Assembly: GCA_017302255.1 (NCBI GenBank)
Contig: JAFLDV010000002.1
Coordinates: 62,001 to 126,000, forward strand
Length of the DNA: 64,000 bases
Origin: Gammaproteobacteria bacterium
GTDB lineage: Bacteria > Pseudomonadota > Gammaproteobacteria > Enterobacterales > Alteromonadaceae
Direction of reading: 5' to 3'
Below, in pieces: positions 34,927-44,511 of the stretch; the first letter of the stretch is position 1, and each line of letters begins with the position of its first letter. The position numbers and the translations under genes were made by a program. The notes under the pieces are model-generated. The model was given only the letters and a program-made list of their open reading frames with translations, had not been told where the DNA came from and ran no database searches.

Positions 34927-36162
34927 ATGAAAGCAGGGATTGGCTACAGCAATATCAGTTTGTCGAAAGAAGCCGGACGGCAAGCGCTCAACAGCGCTTT
35001 AACAGATGCTGCGCTTAGCGGCACGCAATTATCCGCAGATGATATGGTACTGGCGTTTTGTGGCGCAGCCGTGAACGCCAGTGAGTTTTATCATGGGATC
35101 CGCAGTGGTTTGCCGGCGGAAGTGCCAATCTTCGGTGGTTCAGCAATTGGCGTCATTACCAATCAAGCGTTAAGTTATTCGGGCCACCCAGCGGTGGTAG
35201 CAGTGCTGAAACTTAGCAGCATTAAAGCGAAGGTTGCGCTAGTCGAGGAGCTTTACAAAGATCCGCTACTTTGCGGAGAGCAGTTAGCACAGCAGCTCGA
35301 CGAGCCGGCGGATGCATCACTACAACTGCTGCTTTACGATTCAGTGAAATATCCGGCGACGGCGACCCAGCCTCCGGTATTAAACCCTTCGGCGCCACTG
35401 TTAAAAGGGCTGGAAACTTGGTCTTCAGGTCGAATTCCGACTGTTGGTGCTGGGTTATTGGGTGACCATCAATTCAGTGCCACTTGGCAATTTGCCGGGC
35501 ATCAGGTGTTGCAACAAAGCGCTATGCTACTGCAGTTCCGCGGGGCATTGCAGCCTTATCTGACGTCCATGCATGGTTGCGTTCCTTACGATAAAACCCA
35601 ATACAAAATCACCAATATATTTGGCCAGTTTTTGTATAGCCTCAACGGCGAGCCGGTAGTGCCGCTGATCGACCGCGTTTATGGCAGCACACAATGGCGC
35701 CAAGCGTCCCCAGTTAAACAGCTCTCACTTGGCGTTTATTGTGGTGATCCGCAACAACCGCAACGCGAGGATTTATTTGTGAATCGGCTGATTAGCGGCG
35801 CTCTGCCTGATGGCTCAGGGGTGATTTTATTTGAACCTGACTTGGCCGCAGGGATGCAAGTGCAATTGATGCGCCGAGATCCTGATACAATTCTGGCCTC
35901 TGCTCGGGTAAACAGTAAAAAATTATTGAATAAAATCAAAGCGGATGGCCGGAAAGCTCGGTTTGCTTTGTATTTTGATTGTGGTGGCCGCGCTGCAGCC
36001 TATGACAATAATCAGCATGAAGAAGCCGCTGAAATCCAAGCGCAATGTAATGCGTTTGGGGTGCCTCTACTCGGTATCTATTGCGGTGTGGAAATTGCGC
36101 CGTTTTTAGGCAAAAGTCGCGGTCTTGATTGGAGCGGTGTGTTTGTGGTGTTTGCGGAATAG
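34927..36162 (+). CDS. FIST-domain signalling protein
   Basis: A 411-residue cytosolic protein. FIST_N (about 1-210) and FIST_C (about 215-410, ending PFLGKSRGLDWSG) are intact. FIST domains are thought to bind small ligands such as amino acids and usually sit next to kinases or chemoreceptors. Here the protein stands alone. The start at 34927 has AGGG eight bases upstream. An earlier frame start adds 24 hydrophobic, unlikely residues. A GU-containing hairpin at 36191-36216 follows. Confidence 0.9.
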   Translation: MKAGIGYSNISLSKEAGRQALNSALTDAALSGTQLSADDMVLAFCGAAVNASEFYHGIRSGLPAEVPIFGGSAIGVITNQALSYSGHPAVVAVLKLSSIKAKVALVEELYKDPLLCGEQLAQQLDEPADASLQLLLYDSVKYPATATQPPVLNPSAPLLKGLETWSSGRIPTVGAGLLGDHQFSATWQFAGHQVLQQSAMLLQFRGALQPYLTSMHGCVPYDKTQYKITNIFGQFLYSLNGEPVVPLIDRVYGSTQWRQASPVKQLSLGVYCGDPQQPQREDLFVNRLISGALPDGSGVILFEPDLAAGMQVQLMRRDPDTILASARVNSKKLLNKIKADGRKARFALYFDCGGRAAAYDNNQHEEAAEIQAQCNAFGVPLLGIYCGVEIAPFLGKSRGLDWSGVFVVFAE

Positions 36163-36617
36163 GACTACTAAATATACTCAGCTCTAGGCGAAGGATTGTG
36201 GCGAACCGCAGTCCTTATGACTCATCGATAAGTTGCATTTAATTTTCCTGCCAATTGTAAGTGCTACTGACCACGCAATGCAGTGAACCTGACCAGCTGT
36301 TGCAGCAGCTAAACTCTAAACTAAAACTCTAAACTAGGCCACCCACTAGCTAAACTAGGCCACCCACAATTTAAAAAGTGGAGCTAAACTAGGCCACCCA
36401 CAATTTAAAAAGTGGATGGCCTTAGTTAGAAAGTGAAACGGCTTTGATATTGATCTTCGGTAAATGCCAAATAACCAGAGTTTTTAACGTGGAAAATTCA
36501 GGCCGAAATCTGCTGTTTGCGATATTTTTTGGCGTAAAGCCAAAAGGCTGTTCCGCCAGACTTGCGGTCAGCGTGGGATTATAAAAACGAAGTGGGAATG
36601 ATGCTTGGTTAGTCTAA
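36163..36617. other. Repeat-bearing intergenic region next to a transposase
   Basis: 455 bp with no gene. It holds an 11-bp hairpin at 36191-36216 after the FIST gene, CTAAACT micro-repeats around 36309-36335, and three copies of an 18-bp repeat. The rest, to the transposase stop, shows nothing I can name. Confidence 0.6.
36329..36421. repeat. Tandem repeat with terminal inverted repeat
   Basis: The 18-mer CTAAACTAGGCCACCCAC starts at 36329, 36350 and 36384. The last two copies also share the AATTTAAAAAGTGGA that follows. GGCCACCCAC (36392) and GTGGATGGCC (36412-36421) pair nine of ten bases, so the last copy can fold as a hairpin. The element lies about 200 bp from the end of a REP-type transposase gene and may be a REP-like substrate. 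Confidence 0.6.
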
Positions 36618-37601
36618 CTATCCAAAACATCGTCGGCAGTGATGAATACCTTGCAACCATTTTTGGCCAATCGCTTGGCAGAACTTTTCAATCGCCGCGG
36701 CAGGGCCAATCACTTGGCGAAACTCATCTTCTAGTTTCTGACAATTTTGCAGCCAGTTGCCTTGTTCGATACCAAGCCGCGCCAGAATTGGCGGTACATT
36801 CTCATTTATTGCCCCTCGTTTATCAGCGCGGATCTGTCGGCCTGTCCAATCAACGAGTTCAATATAATCAGTGAGATGTAACGGAATATGCGGGGTGCTT
36901 GTAGTGCCTTTCCCCTCCAGAAATGGCATTAATTTTCCATGAAAAGCACACTTTACATCGCTAGCTAAGTTTCTCTTGGCAATACGCTCGGCAATGCTGG
37001 TATACGCAGAACTTTCAGGCGTCTCAGCAATCTTGGCTCTAATTGGGTTTAAGTCGATATAAACCATGGTGTTAATCAAAGCCGATTCATCCAAAACGGC
37101 TTGTGATTTGAACCTTCCCTCCCAAAATCTGCCGCTGCATTTATCTTCAACATTGGCAAGTCTGGCGATATTTTCGTTCAAACATCGCATAAACCAGCTG
37201 ATGCTGGTTAAACGTTCACGATAAATTTCTATCATTTTTTCAGCAACTTGAATGTCTGCTACTTCAACCAGATGACCCGCCAAATATTGTTTGATGGTTT
37301 CAGGTACTTGGAATAACAAACTCCAACGCTCAAAGATTTCTGCCACAGACCAAGTGGCTGCTTTCGCTACATCAACCCTCACAAGAATGTGGTAGTGATT
37401 CATCATGATGGCATAGGAAGCCACATCAATTGCGAACATATTCGTCAGTAATCTCAAACGCTCGACAATCCATTCTCGTCGATGCTCAAAGTTACAACCA
37501 TCGATTTCACCGCACAAAAAGGAACGACGCACACAGCGGTAGGTTAGGTGGTAAAACGGGGTTTCGCTCAAGGCGATCTGCTTGTTACGTGGTTTTGGCA
37601 T
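36618..37601 (-). CDS. IS200/REP-associated HUH transposase (RAYT-like)
   Basis: A 327-residue Y1-transposase domain protein. The HUH motif appears as NHYHILVRV near residue 68. The downstream GRFWEGRFKS segment and DLNPIRA block are typical of REP-associated transposases. A C-terminal extension of about 110 residues is longer than in classical RAYTs. AGGA lies nine bases before the ATG. Such enzymes nick single-stranded DNA and are linked to dispersed palindromic repeats. The tandem repeat at 36329 is a candidate substrate. There are no terminal inverted repeats or target duplications like a classical IS. Confidence 0.9.
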   Translation of the reverse strand: MPKPRNKQIALSETPFYHLTYRCVRRSFLCGEIDGCNFEHRREWIVERLRLLTNMFAIDVASYAIMMNHYHILVRVDVAKAATWSVAEIFERWSLLFQVPETIKQYLAGHLVEVADIQVAEKMIEIYRERLTSISWFMRCLNENIARLANVEDKCSGRFWEGRFKSQAVLDESALINTMVYIDLNPIRAKIAETPESSAYTSIAERIAKRNLASDVKCAFHGKLMPFLEGKGTTSTPHIPLHLTDYIELVDWTGRQIRADKRGAINENVPPILARLGIEQGNWLQNCQKLEDEFRQVIGPAAAIEKFCQAIGQKWLQGIHHCRRCFG

Positions 37602-37628
37602 GCTGTCATCCTGACAAATTTTCCGTGT

Positions 37629-37659
37629 ACTTTAACTGTGGTTGCAAAAATGTTAAAGT
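37629..37659. repeat. Inverted repeat upstream of the transposase gene
   Basis: ACTTTAAC (37629-37636) and GTTAAAGT (37652-37659) are perfect 8-bp arms with a 15-base centre, 28 bp before the transposase start. It may be an element end, operator or chance palindrome. Confidence 0.35.
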
Positions 37660-37695
37660 CAAGCCAATGAGTGGCTGTCCGCTATTGACCGAAAT

Positions 37696-38361
37696 TTAAC
37701 TGAAACGCCTCGATTTAATATCAAATTGCGACAATACAATTTTACCTTTCTTGTATTCAAGAATCCCACATTTTGATAATGAAAGTTTTCCTAGATATTC
37801 ATTAAATAAAATTTCTCTTGGTAAAGTATTCAATATGACCGATTCGCCTACTAATTCACTCGACTCGTAAACATATTGAGTCAATTTAAATTCACTTAAG
37901 GAAAGGTCAGCGGTGACTCTAGACTCAATTGATTTCTTCTCCCACACTCCTGCAGCTTGAACCCATTCATTTTTATAATTGTTTTCTTCGAAGCGTCTCA
38001 GAATATCCATGCTTTGCTCAAACGGTATAGGCACTACAGATCTGGCAGCAGACAAAGCAATACCTAGGATGTTTATGTAGTGTTGCTGTAGTTCAATATC
38101 CTCTACTTTAGTAATTCCACTTATTGGATAATGAACAATAACTTCGAGGAATGGCACAGCCTTCATAGGTTGCACTTTCTCCTCTTTACTACCGTCAGAC
38201 ACATAAACATTTAACCGTGAGTAATTCGAAGTGAACATCAGTTTACTTACCTCTCGTTCCCAAAAATTGCACACGGAACGCGACTTAAACAGAAACTCTC
38301 GTTTCTCCTCCTTGGAATAATCACCGTCTAGATAAAGTTCAATTTGACTTAGTTTAGGCAT
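37696..38361 (-). CDS. AT-rich orphan protein beside the transposase
   Basis: A 221-residue soluble protein with no family I can recognise. It is lysine- and glutamate-rich, with no signal peptide or membrane segment. Its coding sequence is visibly AT-richer than its neighbours, and it lies directly upstream of the transposase in the same orientation, so horizontal origin is likely. The putative ribosome binding site (AAGGG) is 12 bases from the ATG. It could be an accessory gene carried with the transposase. Confidence 0.75.
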   Translation of the reverse strand: MPKLSQIELYLDGDYSKEEKREFLFKSRSVCNFWEREVSKLMFTSNYSRLNVYVSDGSKEEKVQPMKAVPFLEVIVHYPISGITKVEDIELQQHYINILGIALSAARSVVPIPFEQSMDILRRFEENNYKNEWVQAAGVWEKKSIESRVTADLSLSEFKLTQYVYESSELVGESVILNTLPREILFNEYLGKLSLSKCGILEYKKGKIVLSQFDIKSRRFS

Positions 38362-38644
38362 AAAATTATTGACCCTTTGGTTTTGGTCGTTGATGCATAT
38401 TGAAGTGGCACTTTGAATTTGGCCATCGGACTAAGTGGGTCTTGCTGCGTCGCGTTCACGAAAAATCAAATGTCCGCAACTAAGGCAAAGCCAACATTCG
38501 CTTTTTCGAGATCTCCAGTTTGAAACAACCGCAACTCGCTCCAAGCCGACTTGAATGTCACTGCATCCTTGCTGAAAATGTTGGTTTAGTAAAAACCCAA
38601 TAGATTAAACTAAGTGATTGATACTGTTTCGTTTTAACTTCAAG

Positions 38645-38986
38645 CTAATCATCGCGCGTCAGCACTTCTAGTAACTCAATTTCGAAGATGAGATCGGAGT
38701 TCGCCGGGATCATTGTTCCCACCTGGCGTTCGCCGTACGCCAAAGCTGCAGGCACCCATAGTTTGCGTTTGCCGCCAGTCTTCATGCCGATTAACCCTAA
38801 GATCCAACCTTGAATTACGCGGCCGTTACTCAGCACGGTGCGAAAGGCTTCGCCATGGCGATAGCTGGAGTCAAATTCGGTGCCGTCTAGCAAAAATCCG
38901 CGATATTGCGCGGTGATCAATGCCCCGCGCACAGCAGCTTTGCCGGTGCCTTCTGCAATATCTTCAATTTTCAGTTCAGTGATCAT
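38645..38986 (-). CDS. FKBP-type peptidyl-prolyl isomerase, cytosolic
   Basis: A 113-residue single-domain FKBP. The GTEFDSSYRHG, VIQGWILGLIGMKTGGKRKLWVP and LAYG motifs are intact. There is no signal peptide, so it probably acts in the cytosol. It is one of three FKBP-type isomerases in the window (also 47411 and 57787). Confidence 0.95.
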   Translation of the reverse strand: MITELKIEDIAEGTGKAAVRGALITAQYRGFLLDGTEFDSSYRHGEAFRTVLSNGRVIQGWILGLIGMKTGGKRKLWVPAALAYGERQVGTMIPANSDLIFEIELLEVLTRDD

Positions 38987-39002
38987 GCTTGTACTCTAAA
39001 GA

Positions 39003-39917
39003 TTAATCGGGTTGCCAATTGCTGCCGCGTTCAGTCGACCAAACCACCACATCAAGTACTTGGTTGATGACGCCGCCATCTAAGCTTTCGGTATAGCTGG
39101 CTTTTAAACGAGTGACAAAATGGCCGTTGTGGTAACTGGTAGTTGAGCCATAAACCGGCAGTGAATTGCTGTACATCAGTAAACCACCGTCTGCGGCCTT
39201 TTTGCCCTGCAGATTATAAACTTGTTTGGCATTTTCCAAAAATTCGGCACTGATGCCATTTTTGGCCTCGGTTGGCACAGGTTCAATAGTGAAGCTGATA
39301 TCACAGATGTCGCCGCCAGCTTCGCCGTTGCTGCACGCAAACGAGCGAGAATGTGTCACTTCGGAGTCCATTTGCTGATTCGCACTTTTGATCACCGCTT
39401 TTTTTATCCCCGAAACCGGCGCTTTAATTTCAAATTCAATGCGAGGACCATCGCCAATATCTGATTGACTCGGCGGTTTTATTGAAAAGCGGCCTGCGGT
39501 AGGCACAGCCATTAACGGCCAATCGCCTTGCATTTGGTAAGTCTCTTGTGACGATACTTCTTCAGAGACTAAATTCAGCGAACCGGTGGCACTGACTGAG
39601 CCTTTCACCCGTTCAACATATTGATCTTCATGATATTGTGCCGTTGCTCCGCTGCCTGTGCGTCGAAGATCCGACTCTATGAGTAGCTTAGCAACCAAGC
39701 TTTTGTCCGCACCAATGCTGGCTGAGGTCATTTTATCGGTGTAGTTAAAACGAGCGTGGATAGTGATAGGTTCGCCAGTTACCTCTAAGTTGGTATCGGT
39801 GTTATTGGTATTCTCGGTCACTTCTGCGGTTTCGTGACTTGGTTGTTCAGCCTCTGGCGCTGGCGAGCAGCCTAGTAAAAATGCAGTGAGGCTAGTAGTA
39901 ATGATAAAACGCGACAT
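39003..39917 (-). CDS. Lipoprotein of unknown function
   Basis: A 304-residue lipoprotein (lipobox LLGC near residue 17) with a Thr/Glu-rich linker and a beta-rich body. I recognise no domain. It lies 16 bp upstream of the cytosolic FKBP gene on the same strand, so the two may share a transcript. Two cysteines near ACSNGEAGGDICD may form a disulfide. Confidence 0.85.
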   Translation of the reverse strand: MSRFIITTSLTAFLLGCSPAPEAEQPSHETAEVTENTNNTDTNLEVTGEPITIHARFNYTDKMTSASIGADKSLVAKLLIESDLRRTGSGATAQYHEDQYVERVKGSVSATGSLNLVSEEVSSQETYQMQGDWPLMAVPTAGRFSIKPPSQSDIGDGPRIEFEIKAPVSGIKKAVIKSANQQMDSEVTHSRSFACSNGEAGGDICDISFTIEPVPTEAKNGISAEFLENAKQVYNLQGKKAADGGLLMYSNSLPVYGSTTSYHNGHFVTRLKASYTESLDGGVINQVLDVVVWSTERGSNWQPD

Positions 39918-40002
39918 AAAAATCCCTTTAGTGGTTGGTCTGAGTAGAGAACGACAGTGTCGGCAAATTTAGCTGAATACTAAATTAATCAGTAAGATGG
40001 AA

Positions 40003-40036
40003 AGTTGAGTCGCCAGGCTTGGCTAGCGACTCAACT
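40003..40036 (-). terminator. Hairpin after the M48 peptidase gene
   Basis: AGTTGAGTCGC and GCGACTCAACT are perfect 11-bp arms around a 12-base loop just beyond the stop at 40043. No T-run follows, so termination may need Rho or another factor. Confidence 0.5.
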
Positions 40037-40042
40037 GGCCTA

Positions 40043-42373
40043 TTATGCGAAGATCAACCCGGCGTAAATTGTTCCGCCAACAATCGACGCAGCAACCAAC
40101 AAACGCAGAGTTGCCGGGACTAGTCCTTGAGCCAATTGGAATCGGTTCCATAGGTCTAACTTGTGTTGGAGCACGTGCTCTTGACCAGGTAACAACACTG
40201 GATAGGCGGACGGTAACACTGCCGGTGTTGGGGCAGGTGTCAGGTCCTGTGCCTCTAGGTTGGTGATCTGTTCTGCCACCTTTTGTTCTTTGTCGATTAA
40301 ATCTTGTAGCGCCAAGTCTGCAAGTGCATTGGTCAAATAACCGAGTTGCTGGATTTGTTGGTCCGCTTCACCGCACCAATCAGCCCAATTGCCGTTATTC
40401 ACATCCAAAATTGCAAACTGAGGGCATTGCTGCGCCCAGTTGTCGATCCCCAGACTAGCTAACAAATGTTCTGGCGGCGTCAATTTCTGCAAACTGGCCG
40501 AGACTTCGCGCATTTTTGCTTGAACCTGATTGGCGACCTTAATCATTCTGCGTTTTTCAAAATAACCAATTTGTTTATCCGCGGTAATGACGATCCAAGT
40601 GTTGACCAAGAGTGAGCGCTCGTTGCGGATCACCGCTGACAAATGTTGGCTCATATGCAGCATCCCGACTAGCGATTTCAGATACTCTGGCCAGCCAGCT
40701 TCCAGTTCTTTTGCTGCTTGAACGTAGGCCCGTCGACAGCTTGCATCATGATGTTTCAATACGGCGTTTAGCTCACGCAATTCCGCATTTAATTCAGCCA
40801 CAGCTTGTGGAATATCGGCTTTTTTCAGCTCATTGCCTCGATGACGAATAACACCGCCAGCAGGTTTAAGCTCGCCGCGCTGCAATGCTTGTAGTGTTTC
40901 AATTTCAGCAGATAAGTTACGAACTGCGGCTAACTGAGCCTTCAAGCTTTCTGGATATAATTTGCTGATTGATGTGTTTGCGTCGCCACTTTCTTCGCCG
41001 CTTTGCCAAATTTCATCAATCGACGCGAAATTGCGCATGATGGCGCGGTTTAAAAAGTTTCCGCGAAAAGTTGGGTGTAACGATGGCGCCGAGAAATGGC
41101 GAAACACTGCGTCAGTTTCGGCAATATCTTCAAGTGTTGCTCGATGCTCTGGGTTATAAAAACCTACACTAATTTCACGACGCAAATGTTCTGCATCGGT
41201 AAACACTTCCCATGCTGAGTGTCCTACCAACTCTGTTGGAATATAACGCGCTTTTGCATTGTCTTCGCGGTCACGGTTTGCAGGGTGTGTCGCCCACATT
41301 TGTGGTGGTCGCGCCATTTCTTCGGTAAATACGCGATGTTGCGCAGCAGCATCACCTGTTGGAATATCTGGGGTTACTCCGTAGTTTTGATCATCGAGGA
41401 TTTGTTGCATCGCACTGACAGTTTCACGCTGGGCGTTAAATAGATCGTTGATGCGTTTGCCCTCAGCCGCTTGGCTTTTTGCAACTTCTAGTGCCAAGTG
41501 CCAAGCGTGGTCAGCCGCTTGTAATTTGTGCAGAGCGTTAATGAGTGGGTCACTGCCGCTGACAGACACCGCGACTAAGTCCGCATTAAATTCCATTTCA
41601 CGACTCAACGCACGTTCGGCCATGACCACCAAGGAAAATAATGTATCGACCACAGAGCGAATGGACCAAATCACCAAAGCTAACAGCCAGCCAAACCAAG
41701 CGATGCGAATATCAATACGGCCGATAAAACCTATCAACTTGTCGAGCCAATCGCGAGTGCTTAGCATGTGCCCAATGATTTGCTGCGCAATGTAAACCCA
41801 ACGCCCAACCATCATCGACTTTTGCGCAAAATGGCCGAACTCGTGGGCTAATACCGCTTTAAATTCGCTGATGGTTAATACATTGACCAAGCCCAAGCCA
41901 ATAATCAGATTCTTCTTTGATGGGAAAAATAAGTTCAACAAGTTTAAATCGTAAAAGACTGCAGCATTGACGTCCGGAGTGAGAAACACTCGATGCGGTT
42001 TCGGTGCGCCAATGTCATCGGCGAGTTTGTTGATGAATTTGAATAATTCCGGTTGCGCTGCCGCAGTTACTTCAATGCCATCTGGTGCACCAAACCGGCG
42101 TACTGCGAACAAAGACTTCGCCATAAAAAGCGTAAGAATGAGTGAAGAGGTGGTCACCAAAAATTGCACAAGATCAAATCGAGAGTTAATTAAATGCTGA
42201 ACGCCGGTATAACTAATCCAGCCAAAACAACCCAACAGGGCCAGATAAGCCACAATAAAGCCAGTTAGGCCAGCCATCGCCAACCAAGCGTGCCTGCGGA
42301 ATTCTGTTCTAGGCTCTGTTAAGTCCGCTGGAACTTCAGTCGGGTTTTCTGGATAAAGTTTTATTGGTTCCAC
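40043..42373 (-). CDS. M48-family membrane metallopeptidase with long C-terminal extension
   Basis: A 776-residue protein. Two transmembrane helices (about 30-55, 66-88) precede the catalytic HEFGH zinc motif near 178, a third helical pair, and a Glu ligand in the REMEFNADLVAV block. Residues after about 330 form a long, mainly helical tail with a late hydrophobic segment. M48 peptidases of the HtpX/Ste24 group cleave misfolded membrane proteins. The tail makes this protein about twice the usual length. It stands alone. Confidence 0.9.
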   Translation of the reverse strand: MEPIKLYPENPTEVPADLTEPRTEFRRHAWLAMAGLTGFIVAYLALLGCFGWISYTGVQHLINSRFDLVQFLVTTSSLILTLFMAKSLFAVRRFGAPDGIEVTAAAQPELFKFINKLADDIGAPKPHRVFLTPDVNAAVFYDLNLLNLFFPSKKNLIIGLGLVNVLTISEFKAVLAHEFGHFAQKSMMVGRWVYIAQQIIGHMLSTRDWLDKLIGFIGRIDIRIAWFGWLLALVIWSIRSVVDTLFSLVVMAERALSREMEFNADLVAVSVSGSDPLINALHKLQAADHAWHLALEVAKSQAAEGKRINDLFNAQRETVSAMQQILDDQNYGVTPDIPTGDAAAQHRVFTEEMARPPQMWATHPANRDREDNAKARYIPTELVGHSAWEVFTDAEHLRREISVGFYNPEHRATLEDIAETDAVFRHFSAPSLHPTFRGNFLNRAIMRNFASIDEIWQSGEESGDANTSISKLYPESLKAQLAAVRNLSAEIETLQALQRGELKPAGGVIRHRGNELKKADIPQAVAELNAELRELNAVLKHHDASCRRAYVQAAKELEAGWPEYLKSLVGMLHMSQHLSAVIRNERSLLVNTWIVITADKQIGYFEKRRMIKVANQVQAKMREVSASLQKLTPPEHLLASLGIDNWAQQCPQFAILDVNNGNWADWCGEADQQIQQLGYLTNALADLALQDLIDKEQKVAEQITNLEAQDLTPAPTPAVLPSAYPVLLPGQEHVLQHKLDLWNRFQLAQGLVPATLRLLVAASIVGGTIYAGLIFA

Positions 42374-42596
42374 GGCACAACTCCTTGTATTTATTATTCT
42401 TCAACTCACTCGGTTAAATTATCAGCAACTTGCGCGGTAATTCCGCGCAAAAGTTAGTAATAAGTTTCACATGTAATGAATGCGTAGTAAAACAAAAATG
42501 CAGAACTTGCGGCCGAATTAGACTGGTTTTTTGAGTGTGTAGCCCTTGCCTGTGGGTGAGTGGCAAGTGAGTTCTTTGAAACAAGAGGGGAAGTTA

Positions 42597-42622
42597 CCCG
42601 CCAGTAAAAACTTACTGGCGGG
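42597..42622 (-). terminator. Hairpin after feoB
   Basis: CCCGCCAGTAA and TTACTGGCGGG are perfect 11-bp arms around a 4-base loop. It lies just beyond the feoB stop without a clear T-run. It is a likely transcript end or stabilising stem. Confidence 0.6.
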
Positions 42623-42635
42623 CAAATTAGATAGC

Positions 42636-44453
42636 TTAAAGCAGGTTGGCCGCTAGGAATGCAAGTAAGTAAGCCAACAGGCCGTAGCCAATCACCAAAC
42701 CTACGGCAATCCGGTTGCTGCCGGTTTCTGCTCTAATAGTTGCGACAGTGGCGACGCATTGCAGGGCAACAACGTAAAACAGTAACAAGCCAAAACCAGT
42801 GCCAAATGCGAGGCCGTCCGCTTGAATGTTGGCAGCAAGGCCAGCGATGTTCTCATCAGCACCGTCAATACCAAACAGAGTACCCAAGGCGCCAACAAAC
42901 ACTTCGCGTGCCAGGAATGACATTAAAATCGCCACACCATAACGCCAGTCTAAACCGAGCGGGCTGAAAATTGGTTCGATAAAGTGACCAACTTGGCCCA
43001 AGTATGAATTTTGTAAGCCGCCTGCGTCGGTTGGGAAATAACCCAACAACCAAATCAGCACAGTCACAGCAAAGATCACTGGGCCTGAACGGTAAACAAA
43101 GCTCTTGGCGCTTGCCAGCACTCGCACTACTAGTGGTTTCCAGTGCGGAAACCGATAGTTAGGTAATTCCAAGATAAACGGCATGTCAGATTTTGCATCG
43201 TCTTTGATGACAAAGGTCGACAACATGAAGCTCACCAATAGCGCTATGACAATCCCCATCAAGTACAAACCAAAAAATGCGATGCCTTGCAGGTTGACCA
43301 AGCCACCTAGGTAACTCTGTTCAGGGATAAGCACCGCAATTAGTAGCGCATAAACCGGCAGGCGAGCTGAACAAGCCATCAGTGGGATCGTCATCATCGT
43401 GATTAAACGTTTGCGCGGCGATTCAATAGTGCGCGCAGCCATGATCGCCGGAATGGCACAAGCATGGCCAGACAAATACGGGATAAAACTGCGGCCAGAC
43501 AAGCCAAAATAGCTGAGCGGTCGATGACAGATGAGCGCGGCTCGTGCCAAGTAACCACTATCTTCCAACAAGCCAATAATGAGGGTTAACATCATGATTT
43601 GTGGAACGAATACTAAAAACGAACCGATGCCACCAAAAATGGCGTCATTGAGAAAATCGCTAGTTCGGCCTTCGCCAATATAGCCAGTAACCCACTGTGC
43701 TAGTCCGGCAATGCCGCTTTCAACACCATCCATCAATGGCGCAGCCAAAGTGAAAATACTTTGGAATAATAAGAACATGACCAGCAAAAATGCTAAGCCA
43801 CCGGTCACGCTATTCAGCATAAAAGCATCAATGCGGTTTTGATTTTTCAGCACTATGCTGGCGCTGATACCAAATTGGCGAGACAAACTGCGGCTGAGCG
43901 CGCGTAGTGCTTTCTCGTCGCCATGGTCGATACTTGGAATTGGCGGTTGTGCGAGTTCAGCAAGTTCAAGCACTGCTTGGCGAAATTCGCTGATGCCGAG
44001 CAGCGTTTTCGCTGAAATGGCAAATACTGGGCTACCGAGCGCTTTGCTCAGAGCTTCGGTATCGAGTTGATGGCCAAACCGCTGCAACTCATCTGCCATA
44101 TTCAAGGCAAAGACCACTGATTTTTGCTGTTGTTTGGCTAGGGCTTGCACCTGCAAACCAAAGACTAAACTACTTTCTAAGCGAGTTGCGTCAAGATTGC
44201 AGATCACTAAGGCAGTATCTGGCAGCTGCATAGCTTCTTGCAGCTTTTGCACGGCAATTTCTTCATCGCGCGACAAACTACTGAGAGAGTAAGCGCCAGG
44301 ATAGTCCACTAGCTCAAATTGTTCGAAACGACCGGTTTTTAATTCAACAGTCACGCCAGGATAATTGGCGACCTTTTGCCGTAAGCCGGTTAATTGATTG
44401 AATAACAGGCTTTTTCCCGAATTGGGTTTACCTACAAGAACAATTTTCTTCAT
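42636..44453 (-). CDS. feoB: Ferrous iron transporter FeoB, short form
   Basis: A 605-residue inner-membrane Fe2+ transporter. The N-terminal GTPase domain has G1 GKPNSGKS, G3 DYPG, G4 NMAD and G5 SAK. It is followed by a shortened linker and the Gate/core membrane region. E. coli FeoB has 773 residues, and most of the difference is in the linker between the G domain and the first helix. It is preceded by feoA (58 bp apart) behind a Fur-like box, so the two form an iron-regulated operon. No feoC is seen. Confidence 0.95.
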   Translation of the reverse strand: MKKIVLVGKPNSGKSLLFNQLTGLRQKVANYPGVTVELKTGRFEQFELVDYPGAYSLSSLSRDEEIAVQKLQEAMQLPDTALVICNLDATRLESSLVFGLQVQALAKQQQKSVVFALNMADELQRFGHQLDTEALSKALGSPVFAISAKTLLGISEFRQAVLELAELAQPPIPSIDHGDEKALRALSRSLSRQFGISASIVLKNQNRIDAFMLNSVTGGLAFLLVMFLLFQSIFTLAAPLMDGVESGIAGLAQWVTGYIGEGRTSDFLNDAIFGGIGSFLVFVPQIMMLTLIIGLLEDSGYLARAALICHRPLSYFGLSGRSFIPYLSGHACAIPAIMAARTIESPRKRLITMMTIPLMACSARLPVYALLIAVLIPEQSYLGGLVNLQGIAFFGLYLMGIVIALLVSFMLSTFVIKDDAKSDMPFILELPNYRFPHWKPLVVRVLASAKSFVYRSGPVIFAVTVLIWLLGYFPTDAGGLQNSYLGQVGHFIEPIFSPLGLDWRYGVAILMSFLAREVFVGALGTLFGIDGADENIAGLAANIQADGLAFGTGFGLLLFYVVALQCVATVATIRAETGSNRIAVGLVIGYGLLAYLLAFLAANLL

Positions 44454-44511
44454 CAGATGCCTTTTAACTCAAATGCAAACAGTTCACCAAAGAGGTCAGT
44501 TGTTGCAGTTA

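Noticed and set aside
37430..37699. Plus-strand frame opposite the transposase
   Set aside because: It is a shadow of the transposase 5' end, lacking a start signal.
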